This document shows, one piece after another, positions 31,955-45,300 of a stretch of 64,000 nucleotides of DNA (within the stretch, counting starts at the first letter, position 1; each line of letters begins with the position of its first letter). The notes beneath the pieces were generated by a model. That model was not told the DNA's origin. It searched no databases and saw only the letters and a list, made by a program, of their open reading frames with translations. The position numbers and the translations under genes were made by a program. The stretch comes from Aricia agestis (lineage: Eukaryota; Arthropoda; Insecta; Lepidoptera; Lycaenidae), in NCBI RefSeq assembly GCF_905147365.1, contig NC_056420.1, positions 7,388,001-7,452,000 on the forward strand, read 5' to 3'.

Positions 31955-33523
31955 TGAAACTGGACATTACTTAGTAGCAGTCTAAGTGAACGTGTCTCTG
32001 CCATATCTGCGAAATTATTATCCATTACAATAATGGCGAATAAGTTTAGTATAAACGCAAGCCCACGCCACGAGATAGCCTTATGAAATTACTCATGGCA
32101 ATTGCACAGGTAATGCCACGTTCGTCTTCCGCGTTAGTATAGTTTGAAATAATAACAGAGAGTGTTTGTCCACATCATTAGGTGTTCCAGGACTATTCTA
32201 GACGTGGGAACTGCTACTGTAAGGAAATAATAGCTATGTGGTCAGTTTATGCTATGAGGAAACATGCGAAATTCGATTTAGGACTCATGTCGCTTAGTTC
32301 TCAGGTTTCATAGCTAGATAGTTGCAAGTTGTATAAGAGTCGAGCCCAAGGGGCTTATCAGATTGTATTACTCGCACATGAAAAAGTACAAAAGTACTGA
32401 AATATTTCCTTCATAGCAGCTTTCATACATCTGACAATGTTGCAATATTAAAAGACCTTAGCAGAACTGTAACATAAAAAGCTTATGAAACAAAAGTTTT
32501 GCCATAAAGCTTCCGCGAAAGCTTTTAGTTCGTGATCACTCCGCCCGTAAATTTTAACATAGGCTATTTAGCTATGTACACTACTGAGATTTAGAAGTGT
32601 AATAAAAATAAATTGTGTTGAATCACTTCAGGGGCCGTAATGCTTAATTTATTGTGAACGTGAGGTCACGGCAGTCAGGCAATATAAAGGTCCAGTCACA
32701 TTGATCGACACTTAGAATAATACGAAAAAAAATTCGGTTAAAATACCTGTACAGGCTGACATCTTACATTTTGATAAACTCTGGAAAACGTACCTGCAAT
32801 TAAAAAATAAACTTTAAAGCATCGATTGTAAAAAAATACAAAAAAATCGAATGTAGAACCTCCTTTATTGGAAGTCTGTTAAAATACAGGATAGCATCTA
32901 AACATGTTGGTAAACTTAAGATGGTATGCGGATAACAAACACCGCAGCAGCGCAAAACTATAAAAAATCCTTCAGGCGTTAGACCATAAAAATGGAGACC
33001 ATAGGGCTAATCACATTTATGATTTAAGTGAGTATAGACTATAAATACAGGTCCTTTACAGTCATTATCCAAATTTTACAATTTTCTTAAGTTACTGAAA
33101 AAGACATTTACTGAAGACAGTCTAGATTCTTAAAAAAATACGAAACAAACTTGTGACTCAATCTTTATATTCAGAATCTAGATTTTCCAGTATCATGCAA
33201 CTTTGGATTAAGCCTTAAAAACAATTCTATTTGATAAATTCCCGAATGATACAATAGATTAATTGAACTCGTGAAAGAAATGGAATCAGCTTCATAACGG
33301 AGCCGGATAAGCTGCGAGGATTCTACTTAAAGGCTTAATCGTAATTCGATTTGCGGTCTCAGTTTTGATTTTATACTCCATTCTGCTGCGCTGGGATTTT
33401 AAATCTCCAATGATTTAAAAAGACTGAGAAAGAATTCTAAAAGACATTTGTGGAAGTGAAGAAAATATTTTGCGCAATATGCCACTGCCGTTTTGATTTT
33501 CAAATGTCAATATCTATATTATA
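31955..33523. other. No recognised feature
   Basis: Plain AT-rich DNA. A donor-like CACAG|GTAATG at about 32107 has no partner. Confidence 0.5.
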
Positions 33524-33868
33524 TACGAGCTTTTGCCCGCGGCTTCGCTCGCGTTAAGAAGTATTATTACATACAAACTTTCATCCCCTATCTTAACCCC
33601 ATGGGGGTAGAATTGATCAAAATCCTTTCTTAGCGGATGCCTACATCATATCTTCTACCTGCATGCCAAATTTCAGCCCGATCCGACATAGTGATCTATC
33701 AACGCACAGCCCAAACCACTGGACGGATCGGGCTGAAATTTGGCATGCAGGTAGAAGATATGACGTAGGCATCCGCTAAGAAAGGATTTTGATCAATTCT
33801 ACCCCCATGGGGTTAAGATAGGGGATGAAAGTTTGTATGTAATAATACTTCTTAACGCGAGCGAAGCC
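33524..33868. mobile_element. Family B inverted duplication (145-bp arms)
   Basis: 33541-33685 is the reverse complement of 33724-33868 with a single mismatch (GATG versus GACG) in 145 bases. The 38-base spacer is the normal 5' continuation of the right copy (TGATCTATCAACGCACAGCC). The left arm runs on to the family's true end (GCTTTTGCCCGCGG inverted), while the right arm stops at GCGAAGCC. Confidence 0.9.
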
Positions 33869-34960
33869 TTATCACGCTTAAACCGATAAAGATAAAGATT
33901 TTGGTGAGTTGAGGCATGGATATATTTTGAGTCCCGGGAAAGAGCGTCGAATAGTTTTTATACCGGAAATTATAGCGATTCCCGCACAATCAATAAATCA
34001 CAGACGAACGTAGTTGTGGCTAACTATTAAGACGTTTTGTAATTTCTAAAAAGTAACTTACATGTAACATAACCTTATTCAATACTCATACAATAATTCA
34101 GTCCGTATGTTTGAATTTGTCCTCGCAAAAAACCCTAAACGATAAAACTCATGTTAACAAAATACGTGTAGTTAAATTAATAGTTGTTTCCGAAGACAAA
34201 TATCGAACGAGCTCAAATTAAATATCATTTAATGTGTCTAAATTACACCTGGGGCGCTAGTGCTACTGTACAACGCCTGCAATTATCCCCTGAATACAGC
34301 TCTATGATTACCCATGATAAAATTGAATGTTAAAATGTTAGCAATTATGCACTTTTACAGCTCTTGTCGTGCTGACTTTTTGTATGAGGTTTGCTCGCTG
34401 TAGAAATGTATTATGCCTTCGAGAGAATTATACTATAGATTGTATGGAGAAAATGAGAGAGTTTCATTCGCAACTTGTCTCATTTGCTCACTTCCTAAGA
34501 AAAAATAAATTTCTGTAGTAGTCACCACTCAGAGCAACCTTAGGATAAGAATTAACACACACAAATTGCAACACATGAAGTTAATTTAAACATAATAATA
34601 TTATCTTCTTATAGACAAAACTGTCTCTGAGCGATTCAACTGTCTTAAAACTGGACATTTTAGTCAACACAGTCTGAGCTACCGGTCTGACAAAACAGTT
34701 TTCGTTTCGAGTTGTGTGTCCTTAATTTCTAGAATTAATATAAAATACAATCTGAAGGCTGTTAACGTAGCAAATTAGCATCGACAGAGCCGAGGATAAC
34801 AACTCTCCAGCTACAAATTTTAATCTTAATAGTTTAGGGCTTAGCCCAATCCTGTAAATACTTAAGTCTATGCGAACTACAAGATTACAGCGAGCTCAAT
34901 GTCAAACTTAATGCACAATATAAATAATATACAGTAGATCAACTTTATATTGGACAGCCC
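33869..34960. other. No recognised feature
   Basis: AT-rich sequence. Confidence 0.5.
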
Positions 34961-34987
34961 GTTTCGAACGTTGTGGACGTTCGAAAC
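34961..34987. repeat. Short perfect palindrome
   Basis: GTTTCGAACGT-TGTGG-ACGTTCGAAAC, 11-base arms. Confidence 0.85.
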
Positions 34988-37261
34988 TGGCAAATCGGAA
35001 AATTATCGTGATTTCAGATAACTTGAAGCAGCAAAATAAATTAGTTTTACGTCGAAAACGCGTCAAAATTATCTCTGCGTTCAGCGAGTTTGATTAAAGC
35101 AAGGTTATATTACTGTATGATATTGATTTATTGTGCTTTATGTAAATGCTTTTAATGAAAACTTGGCCGGAGCGCTTTAAAAACTTCCAAATAACTAAAG
35201 CTATACATACAAATTTACCTTTTAAGTGTTTTATGAAGCTCTAGGCAGTTTCTCGAGAACTTTTATTAAAAAATCGTGCTGAGAATGCCCAAAAGCAAAT
35301 TTAAATTGAAGAATAGGTTTCAGTGCTTTCAGTGTTTTATTTAATTTGATAGGCGTTGTTTTGACTACTGAACCAGATATTTTATGCAGTTCTTAGTTTT
35401 ACAGAATAAATACGAAGTTCGATCACACAATATCATAATATTAATACGTGAACGAAAAACTTTGTAACCCTTTTTACAAAAAATGGGGAAACGTAGGTGC
35501 ATGAAATTTTGCACAGTTATAGTTTATATGGTGAAGGAGTGCATCGAACTAATATTATTTTGAAATTATGCTTTTATCATACATTTTTTTAACAAATAAA
35601 ACATTACACACACTACAACACACACACATGAGAAATGACATATTTTTGAGTGACAAGCCTATACATACGAATTATACTCTTTTATTTGTAGTTGAAGACT
35701 GTTGACAACAAGTTGACAAATTGAAAATGGATTAAAGTTTTTTTTATTGAATCTTAGACACTATTAGACAATGCTTACAGGGCCAGTCTGAGATCAGCTA
35801 AGTCCCAGAGACAAGAGTTGAAAAAAAATGATAAATTCAATATTTTTTACAAAAATAATATATAGTTAGTAGTCCTAATGTCGTTGAAACTAAGGTCGAA
35901 TTTCGACCATTGGGCGATCTCTAGTAAGTATTATTATAAATACATTGATCAAGCACGTCTGCAGACGATGCGGTTTTTAAGTATTCTGAGAATTATGCGT
36001 TTTGTACACAAGTGTACCTAGAAGCGAAAAACTCAGGCGAAAAAATATGCATTTATATTTTCCTATTAGCTTTTCGGGGAAGTAAGCAGCATTTGATATG
36101 AGGTGAAGGACCGGCAAGTTTGTCGCTAAAACACAGAAATATCGTACGTGACCGGAGGCTGTACGTTACGGGATAGCTCGCGATACGCACGATTACACAT
36201 TACGCACGCTGCACGGGTCGGGACTCGGGCCTGCGGTGAGGCACAGTTATCGATAGTTTAACCGATACCGGCTAGATGTATCTAAACCTACCTAAAGTCT
36301 AAAGGTGAGACCGCACTGTACAACAGCAAAGCAACACTTGACGTTATATAAACGTCTTACTGTTGAGTGTTGCTATAAATTATTATCAGTCCTGATAATA
36401 ACCTCCTGATTCGTATTGATTCCATGATGAATATTTGAAGACCTTACACCACTGTGACGGGGGGGAAGGTAATTAATTAACTCTAATACAAATTCGTAAA
36501 AAAATATTAATTAGCAGTGACAACGCACACCACTGCAATCTGCAGAGTGCCGTTTGCGTAGCTTCGCTGCCGCGTAACGCAAATTGGCAAGCTGCAAGAA
36601 TTTGGGCGTGATATAAATTATAACGCGTCGCAACGCTGCACTGTGTAAGTGACTAGTGGTCCAAGCTCCGAAACTAATTCCTTTCACATTATTATTCGTT
36701 TGATAGGATCCGTATCTTAGTCTAGCCATTTAGACATGGTTTGTTGTGTTCCATGATTTACATTGTATGCTATTCGAAAAATGTAATTAGTAAAATTACA
36801 ATAATTATGCTTTCTAATGCTGTAGTATTCTTAAATTTTGGGGTACCGGGATAGTGTCTATACCAGACTATGTGCTACAAAACAATATTTTCATCTTGAA
36901 GCAGTCTTACGTGCGCATAAGCCTCAACTTGCCGCTCTGTAATTACTGTACATTCGCCATGCTGTTTTTCGCTTACATATTATATCACATAATTTATATC
37001 GATGGCAAAACGCACGTAACAAAAAGATATCCAATATGATATAGATGAAGCTTTAGTCTCAGATGATGTCATTAAAATTTTTCATGTTTTATGAACAGAG
37101 TGAAGAATGTACCGGTTCTCATATAGTTATATCATATTGGCTTACTTTACTACTAGGTATGTAATATAGTAGTTTTATTAGCAACCGTTAACGTAAGTAT
37201 AACAAACTTAACGATTCTTATACGATACAAACAAAACAAAGTGACGCTTTTACAATTAACT
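34988..37261. other. Mostly unrecognised
   Basis: Over 2 kb without repeat matches. A patch at 36516-36645 is rich in GCG and AACGC words (GACAACGCACACCACTGCAA; CGTCGCAACGCTGCACTG) like the interiors of the CG-rich MITEs here, but I could not define its ends. Confidence 0.4.
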
Positions 37262-37320
37262 CTATGCAAGGAATAAAGAACACATACACACTATAAGGTA
37301 TTATCACTTGTTTCGTTATG
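37262..37320. mobile_element. Family C fragment
   Basis: TGCAAGGAATAAAGAACACA, TACACACTATAAGGTATTAT and CACTTGTTTCGTTATGTACA match the right arm of C only. Truncated and diverged. Confidence 0.55.
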
Positions 37321-38541
37321 TACAGACATAATATTTCATATATAATGTTGTAGGAAATAGCGTGTGTTAATAAAAATAAAAAATAAGAGATTTAACATAA
37401 CGTATTAAATAATACTATAGAACAATGCGCCATTTTCTAGTCAATATACTTTCGATATGCAACAAAGAGTTGGGAACAAGAAAAATTATCAACACGAGAG
37501 AGTATCTCGTGAATAAAACATCTAGAACAATAGTTGTGCCTGGACAGGGAACGCTGAAACGTATTTCGTATGAAGTTATAAGTGAATTTCTGGTGTACGA
37601 ATTGTATTCCGTTCCAATAATTTCTATCGTTCAATAATCTAAATGTTAATACATCGACATGTATTTGTATTAAGTACTATTTATCGCGGCGAGTGACATT
37701 TCAATTGGGAGCACTATAACGCTATAACTGACCACATGGACTTTGCTACCTATAGATATTAGCGATTTCTAAGGCTTCATACTACCTCCCCCCCAAGGCT
37801 TCATACTACATACCCCATAAGGGGTCATACTAACGAGGTACAGGATTTCACACTAATGTTGACATCTTATATTCAATTTTCTGCCTTGATTCGCCGTTGG
37901 AACTTTAAAAAGACTGTTTGATATTAAGGAGGAAACTTAACTGTAACTTAAAGGATTAAGTGCATAGTCCGCTAATTTTAAATTACGTACTCGTACGCTG
38001 ATTCAGTAACGTCTACGTGCGTGAAAAAGTAATCAAAAAGGTCCAACTATGCCATAATATGCAGCATGGGTGTTATGTCATTACAGTAAACCACTATTAT
38101 TATATTACAAATATTTGTCGATAATTTTATAATACAGTAAAGAGGCGTGCTTTTTGTTGATACCGCAAGCTCTAAAACGGGATTAGATTTATGAGTTTAC
38201 GGGACGTCTAATAAAAGTGTGTGAGGATAAAAACTTAATGACTGAGCCATCATTAGTGCTGCCATTAAACGCTGGCAAAAACCATCAAAGTTCTAGCCGT
38301 TTACAATACTTTGTGAATGCCCAACGAATCCATGTTTCGAAAAACGCTTAATGTCTTTCCGAGCGGTAAAATATTGCGGTCAAAGTACAAATGCTTTTCA
38401 TTTGTGGCTGTATTTCGGAAAGTTAAAACTTTTTTATCGAATTGTAGTGATGGAATCGAATTACACTAGTATTATGAACGCAAAAGTTAGATCTATGTAT
38501 GTACTTACTTCACGTAAAATTTATTGAACGAAATTCACCAA
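37321..38541. other. No recognised feature
   Basis: AT-rich. Small duplicated word AAGGCTTCATACTAC at about 37769 and 37794. Confidence 0.5.
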
Positions 38542-38567
38542 GGTTCGGTTCGGTTCGGTTCGGTTCA
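38542..38567. repeat. (GGTTC)n, five units
   Basis: Short perfect pentanucleotide array GGTTCGGTTCGGTTC..., ending GGTTCAGG. Confidence 0.85.
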
Positions 38568-38984
38568 GGTTCTGGATTAACTTATGGTATCAGGTATGCT
38601 AATTTTGATATCAGATGAGTAATATTAAATAACGCTTTTACCCTTCTACGAGAAGATCGTGTTTTGTAATAAGAAAACCCTAAAAATATCAGTAACAATT
38701 CACGTATTAAAGTTAAGCAATTGTTACCAATTAATTGTGTTTAAGAGACAGTTTATTTTAAGGTCCATAAACTGATATCAAGCGACTTCGCCCACATAGA
38801 ATAGCAGAATATATGGCGGAGTAAAGTTTCTTCCGGAAATTTAATGATTGCCAATACTAATTTATCGACTATGGTTACTCGGTTTATTTCTATTTAGAAA
38901 CAACAGAAAGGGACACACATATATTTAGAAACGACGGATACAGAAAATAACTCCCTATTTTAATTGCACATACAAAGGACTCTT
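38568..38984. other. No recognised feature
   Basis: AT-rich sequence. Confidence 0.5.
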
Positions 38985-39057
38985 TATATCGGCAAAACCT
39001 ACGGTTTTCGCACGATGAACGAATTTTGGCACAATAAGTTGCAAGCGTCAGCTAGTA
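38985..39057 (-). mobile_element. Family G terminal fragment
   Basis: CCTACGGTTTTCGCACGATG, AACGAATTTTGGCACAATAA and GTTGCAAGCGTCAGCTAGTA match the CTAGT end of G on the minus strand. Confidence 0.7.
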
Positions 39058-39921
39058 ACCAAATAACTTTAACATTATCAGACACTGTAATTTATTTGTG
39101 CATACCAGATGATTTCATTAAAATATATTTGGTAATCCAATTTCGGGTTTTCATTAATTTATTGACATTTTATAAAAGTAATAAGTGTGGTGAGATCAGG
39201 AATAAGTCTGGCGAGCCAATTATAATATTGGTGAGACAAATTTCAGGTGAGAATAAAGCCCTGGTCATGACGTGGTAAGGGTTGTCGCATACTGTCGATG
39301 ATTGCTCGACCACATAAAGCTAGCATAAAATATTATGCCTTTAACGCTTTTTAAATAAGGAAATTATGGATAGCAATATTGGGAGAGCTGCCTACAGTAT
39401 ATATAATTGACATAGCCAATTAATAAAATATATCTTTTTATTCGAAATGGGTACATTATAAATACACGTTTTGAACGTCGCGACTACGACGATGCCTACC
39501 ACTGGTTCGGGAACTAACCCGGCGTAAGAAACTCCAAATATATTGCCTATTAATACGAATACGCCTTCTCCACAATACATGTTCGTGATCTAAATATAAC
39601 ATTAATCAGTATTTTTACCAACGTCTAGCTGCATAAACCCAAAGTATTTGACATGAGGACGCTGAAAGTTATTATCATAGATTCGATAGAGATATAAGAT
39701 ATCACAGTTGAACAGACAGACAGGAGAACTCTTTGAACACAGTAAATATACCTGGTCTACTAATCTACTAGGTAGATATATTGTGTAGATAAGGTTGTCT
39801 ATACTTACTTAAAAATAACTTTATTTTAACTCTTAACTTAACATACTGTCTGAAAGCAATCTAATTACAACTTAATACAACTATTACATTAGAACTACTT
39901 AATACGTATTCAAATACTCCT
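39058..39921. other. No recognised feature
   Basis: AT-rich sequence. TTTCAG|GTGAG at about 39248 lacks a pyrimidine tract. Confidence 0.5.
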
Positions 39922-40093
39922 GAGCCTGTAGCCACGTTTTCTTTATCGCTTCTTTACAAAATCGCCGATGAAAATGTATGGAATTGACATGAGACGAGTC
40001 GAACGTCAAGGTCATAATATTATCAAACGCTTATGTCAATCCCATACATTTTGATCGGCGATTCTATAGGAAATATCGTGGCTAAAGGGCCTG
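39922..40093. mobile_element. MITE with GCCTGTAGCCACG ends, about 65-bp inverted repeats
   Basis: Left GCCTGTAGCCACGTTTTCTT, CAAAATCGCCGATGAAAATG and TATGGAATTGACATGAG pair with right CTTATGTCAATCCCATACAT, TTTGATCGGCGATTCTATAG and CGTGGCTAAAGGGC. Non-coding. Exact ends and TSD uncertain. Confidence 0.75.
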
Positions 40094-40254
40094 GTGTAAG
40101 GGTCAAAAGAATGCGTAATAATGTCTCCAATTTATTGCCAAGTATGCAGTACAGGGGTGAAATGTACCCCGAATCTGCTTAACCTTGCAATTATACAGCT
40201 TTGATATGGTTTTGATATAGTGTGGAAGTACTAAGCAATAAAATAACTAAAGGT

Positions 40255-40418
40255 GATCGCACATTAATCAGCACGCACGCGCCGAACGCGCCGCATTTTA
40301 AAATTCGTTGTATAAAATGATGTGAAACCACGCACATTCGACCGCAACGTACGCGTCGCATTTCGTGTAAGTATTATGAGGTGCGTTCGTGGCGTACAGT
40401 GCGGACAAATGTGCGATT
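40255..40418. mobile_element. Small CG-rich MITE
   Basis: GATCGCACATT at the left and AAATGTGCGATT at the right are inverted. The interior has CACGCACGCGCCGAACGCGC and ACCGCAACGTACGCGTCGCA. About 164 bp. Confidence 0.55.
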
Positions 40419-40801
40419 AGCTTAAGACGTATATATCTATTTTCAAAACATATCAGCTCAACTTCAAACGCATTCCGAATCGTTAAAACTCCAATAATAA
40501 TCAGTCGCGTAACGTTCAATTGTCGTATATGAATAAGTACTTAGCAGCTTCGTCAGATCCAAACTAGATCGAAGCTGTATTAATGATGCAATAAATAGCA
40601 GAATCCGAGTACAGGATCGCGATAGCCGCACGTGCCGACTGCTGCAGATAGAACTTGTCGTAAGTCTTAATATGTACGGTGTACACTTCAAGTGTTCACG
40701 AGAAACATACACGTTCTATCTTATACTGTGTAGTTATTAGTATATGAGATTTCCGTGTTACGTTGCTTGTAATAGAGCTCCTATTAACCTTAATAATATT
40801 T
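40419..40801. other. No recognised feature
   Basis: AT-rich sequence. Confidence 0.5.
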
Positions 40802-40865
40802 ACCGATTTTTATGAAATTTTGGAGGTGTATATAAATACACCTCCAAAATTTCATAAAAATCGGT
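40802..40865. repeat. Perfect palindrome, 29-bp arms
   Basis: ACCGATTTTTATGAAATTTT plus GGAGGTGTA and its exact complement, loop TATAAA. A transcript would form a 29-bp perfect hairpin. Confidence 0.95.
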
Positions 40866-41057
40866 GTGCTTATAAAAGCACAAGAATTATAAGTCAAGTT
40901 TTGCGTTTGGAGAAGACTCACCCAAACATGACATAATCAATACATTTATTTTTAAAATACTTCCGGTGTTTTTTGAGCTAGTTGAAGATAAATCTGACAA
41001 GTGACAGGAGACTGTCTAAATTCGCTTTGTTATTATTCCCATAAAAATATTTAAATT

Positions 41058-41706
41058 GTAGTAAAACTGTGCAGTTCCATCGCCACATGTATGTCATCAT
41101 GATATTATCATGCTTAACTACTAATGTCTGCATTTCATATGGTAGAGGCGTGAAGATTCGCGACCGGTTCCGTGATAACTGATAACGCACGCGCCGCGTA
41201 GAATTGTTACCGCACATCTCGAGATGTATTGGGCGGAAAGCTATACAACGTGACATTTTAGTGGTTGTTTTCCCGCAGCAGAACGATTTACCTATAGTCA
41301 AGTACAGAGTACTATCGAATCAAGCATGTTATTTTTTGAAAATAAAATATATTTTGTATGACGAAAAATGGCAACTTTATGCCGATAGGCGCGAGCGGCT
41401 AAGACCCGGCCGAATTTTATTTATGATTTGCATACAAAAAACTTCACAAATCTTTTGTACTACTAAGATAGAATCATTTTACTGCGCGAAAACAACCATT
41501 AAAATGTCACGCAGTATAACACTTTACATTTTTAAGCCTTTTGTGGCCAAACTGTGCAGTTCTGTCGCCATGTGTATAGCAAGCTTTAGGACTAATGTGT
41601 CTGCATTTCATGTGGTAGGGGCGTGAAGATTCGCGACCGGTTCCGTGTTATCACACGCGCCGCGTTGAACGTGTTACATCTCGAGATGTATTGGGCGGAA
41701 AGCTAT
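41058..41706 (+). repeat. Dimeric element: two direct about 170-bp units with inverted internal block
   Basis: Unit 1 (about 41058-41237) and unit 2 (about 41545-41706) share AAACTGTGCAGTTC, TGTCTGCATTTCAT, GCGTGAAGATTCGCGACCGG, TTCCGTG, CACGCGCCGCG, and ACATCTCGAGATGTATTGGG plus CGGAAAGCTAT. Between them, 41237-41290 (GTGACATTTTAGTGGTTGTT) recurs inverted at about 41465-41510 (AACAACCATTAAAATGTCAC). The 140-codon frame at 41204-41626 spans this repeat and is not called a gene. Confidence 0.75.
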
Positions 41707-42114
41707 TTATCAAGCGGATAGTGTCTGGACTCTGGGGATAATAAATGTATAGTTTGTTAGAAGAACGTTTAGGGCTTGTGCCCAGCCTTAGCCTGTATAA
41801 TTTATTATTTCTATATAAAACGAATGAAGATGCACACACACACAAATAATTTGTATTGCAATAGTCTGTTTTAAGACTATCGTGTCCCAAATGAGTACGA
41901 GCTTATAAATGGATTCTCGAGTCATTTATTTCTAGAAACAAGTTAAGAAGAACAGACATTATACCGTTTTAAACAATGAACCAATGCAAGAAAATCTCGA
42001 CAGGATCCCAATAAGAGACTACAAGGTGGCAGGCTTCTTAGTGAAAAATGAATCTTTAAAAGGGTCACTCCTGATCCCAATCTCTACCCAAATAAGTCGA
42101 GTATCAAGTAACCA
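41707..42114. other. No recognised feature
   Basis: AT-rich sequence. Confidence 0.5.
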
Positions 42115-42310
42115 CAGAAAAGGGGGGTAAGTGTGAGTTGGACTCGTGCACAAAGGGTTCTGTATCATAGTTGAGCCACTTTGAGGATTTTTTAAGTAGC
42201 GAGGTAGGAGCCTACAAGTTGTTGTAACATTATATCGAGTAGAAACTGCTATAAAATACGTTTGTTGTACGGGAGCCTTAAATGTTGTTTTAATATATTT
42301 TATAGCTCCT
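42115..42310 (+). mobile_element. Degenerate family F copy
   Basis: GTAAGTGTGAGTTGGACTCG, TGCACAAAGGGTTCTGTATC, GTTTGTTGTACGGGAGCCTT and AAATGTTGTTTTAAT correspond in order to family F, heavily diverged. Confidence 0.55.
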
Positions 42311-45300
42311 TCGATCGCAGATTCTTGGAAATCTATTGTTATTCTATTGTTGTCGCGGTCACCGGTGTCCTTATGGGGCTTGATGGGATTGAAAAATACA
42401 TCATTTGTGGAAATTTTAGTCTAGCCATCGCGTTTGGGATACATTGTGACAGACACGGAAGTCTATTTCAAATCCCGTTACTAATTCTACGTTATCCCTG
42501 TCCCTTTAGTACGCTACTTTTTACCTGCCGGGTCCTAACCTAACCCGAAGTTAAACTCGAGTTAACTGTTGCATAAGTCGCGAAGTAAATATATCACGTG
42601 TAATCTCACGAATCTCCGCATTTAGCGCTACCATTATTTATCGCGATACGGGTATCGCACAATTCGTTCACATTTCAATGCTGTTTATCTTGAGGGGTTT
42701 ATAAAATACCTGGATAGCTACTGCGGTGCTAGGATCTTAGTGTCGACTATATTTATTGTTATTAGTATTTATTTTACTGAGATTAGGCGTCTATTTCTAA
42801 CCTAATATCTAATACAGTACTCCAAAATTAATAATGCGCACGAGTGACCGTGTTACAAAAACTACAGGAATATCACGACGAACTTTGACTAATACATGTA
42901 TGTTAAACGCAGTGTAATTAGAAAATGCAATATCGTCTATCGTCACTCGGGAAATACGACCGTTGCCGAAAAATTACTAAAATGTTTATGCGCATTATCA
43001 CTTTTGGAGGACTGTACAATTTTAGTCCCTATTGATAGTAAGATAAACTGAGTGCACGTTATAGTCATGGGGTAAAATACATAATATTTGTATAGAGTTT
43101 GGAATGTTCTTGGCGCCGATTTTGGCGGCACTGCAGCCCACAACGCGGTATCAATGTGTATAATCTGTAGGTATAAAACACGTATAATCTTTATAGGTAA
43201 GATGGCTTCATTTTGAACTAAAAACCAACTTTTTGACAGTAGGTTTAGTATTTACTTATTTAATTTTAATTTAAATATTAAAGAAGTTTTTTTCGTTTGC
43301 TTCATCAAGACGTGTAACCTCAAAAAAATAATCTAAATACCTTTAAAGTTCAAAACAATATACATTTCCAAAAGATCAAACGGTATGAAAACGAACAAAT
43401 TATCAAGATAAATTAAAAATATTTTCTTTGTTGGAAAATATTTCTCGTTAAAACATTAATCAACATTTATCAAGTTTTAAACGAATATTATAGAATGTTG
43501 CCCTCGGGTTAGATACCTATTTAGTCTAAATTAAACATAAATTCAATTAAATGTGCCAAGAAAATATTTAAAAATTATAGTTTAAGTTTTGTATATTTTA
43601 TCAGTCAGCGTACATTTCGTTTCTTCTGATTTTGATCGAAATGCAAACAGACATGACAAACATTCAAACATAATGCTACAAAACAAAATGACACAACAAC
43701 ATGACGAGACGTCTTGCAAATCAATCAAATCCATAGAAAAATGCATCTATGCGTCGCGTTACGGTCTGAACGGTCCCTTATTTGATCAAGTGTCAATTTA
43801 AGTTTTTTTTAGAAACTAATAAATGATCATAATCTCAGTAGAGTACATCATAACTTCCTAAATGTGTATAACGGGCAATTATTTCGCACGGACGATCACA
43901 GAATGCCACCATTAGCATTTTTCAAGGACCACATAGTTTTCACGCTTGGTGCGCTTGTTAGGCGGTAGCGTTACATACCAAGGAGTCAGGAAATTCGACC
44001 CTACATAGGGGCATGCATCAATACCTTCGTGATTATTATATGTAGATTGTTGATACTTAACGATAGCTCAGTATAAAAATGATACAGTAGCTCAGCCATG
44101 TTCTTGAAGTTTTGATATACAAATACTTAATTTCAGTTATGCTAAATAATGATAATTGCATTAATATGCTACCAAAATTCTACTCTACTATAAAAGGACT
44201 TACTTAATAACTGTGTTATACCCACTAAGCAGATGCGGCCAAATATCAAAATGTTAAAGAAAATATTAACAAAAACATTATGAGACGATATAAAAGCCAC
44301 TGGAGGTACGCATGCCATGAGTGCCGTGCTTCAATGAATATAAATTTCAAGCATAAACAAGTACCTACATATAAAAAATTGAAGCTCTAAAATTCATTGA
44401 ACGCTGCAGCGCCGCAACATTTCTAATCCTTTTTCCGTCGTGCTCGCGTGTCTCGAAATTAAATTCCAATTCTGTCCGAGCCCACCTCGGCTAAACATTC
44501 TATTATCCTGCGTGCATGGCGCTCGTGACGTTTATATATACTCCAGGAGAATATAAAATGGTCCTTATGACGTGGACATAAAGGGCATAGGCTTTCGTGC
44601 CTACTCCGCCGGAACGGCTTACAACGCGCTCAAGAATTCTACGAACAAGGGCTGTCTCAAAAGGATCCAATTATTCTAATCTAGAACGTTGTATGAATAG
44701 ATTTAGCCAATTTAATGTGGACGCTTAGTAGGCGATCTAATAAAAGAGCTTAAATACTCATTCAGAAAAAATCTCCCCTTGGGTATGGAACAATCATTCC
44801 ACTTTTTATTTGATTAGTAAATCTGACTCTATTTCAGCGACTTAGCAATTTTAATCGTTTGGCTGATTGCAAGGCAGCTTTACCTATAGTAAAGGGAAGT
44901 CACTAAAATAAAATATCTAAAGCCTTTGACACTCAATACAAATGATAAGTACCGATGATGGTGATGATGCAGATAGTGTTCTGTATTTTACGTAATGTAC
45001 CTCTAAGCACTACCAAGAGAAAGACATCTGCTGAATATACTTACTGTACTCTTCAAATAGAAAATACAATAAAAAGTTTATATGCATACGAAGGAGATTA
45101 AGCTTGTTACAACGCAGGCTAAGAGTCGTGACCATACGGGCTTTCGTTGTGGATATAAATTTAATATTTAGAAACGTCTACAAGTGTTTATCATTTCTAG
45201 GATCTTAGACTATTATTTATTAACAAGATTCATATACACTTCCTATATTCTAGAAGCTGAATACTTCTAAATTTTGATTGTTAATTTTATCATAGGCTAT

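Noticed and set aside
38542..38567. Telomere-like repeat
   Set aside because: GGTTC pentamers are not the insect TTAGG telomere unit. Only five units.
41204..41626. Longest frame in the window, 140 codons
   Set aside because: Spans a dimeric repeat, no domain, no conservation evidence.
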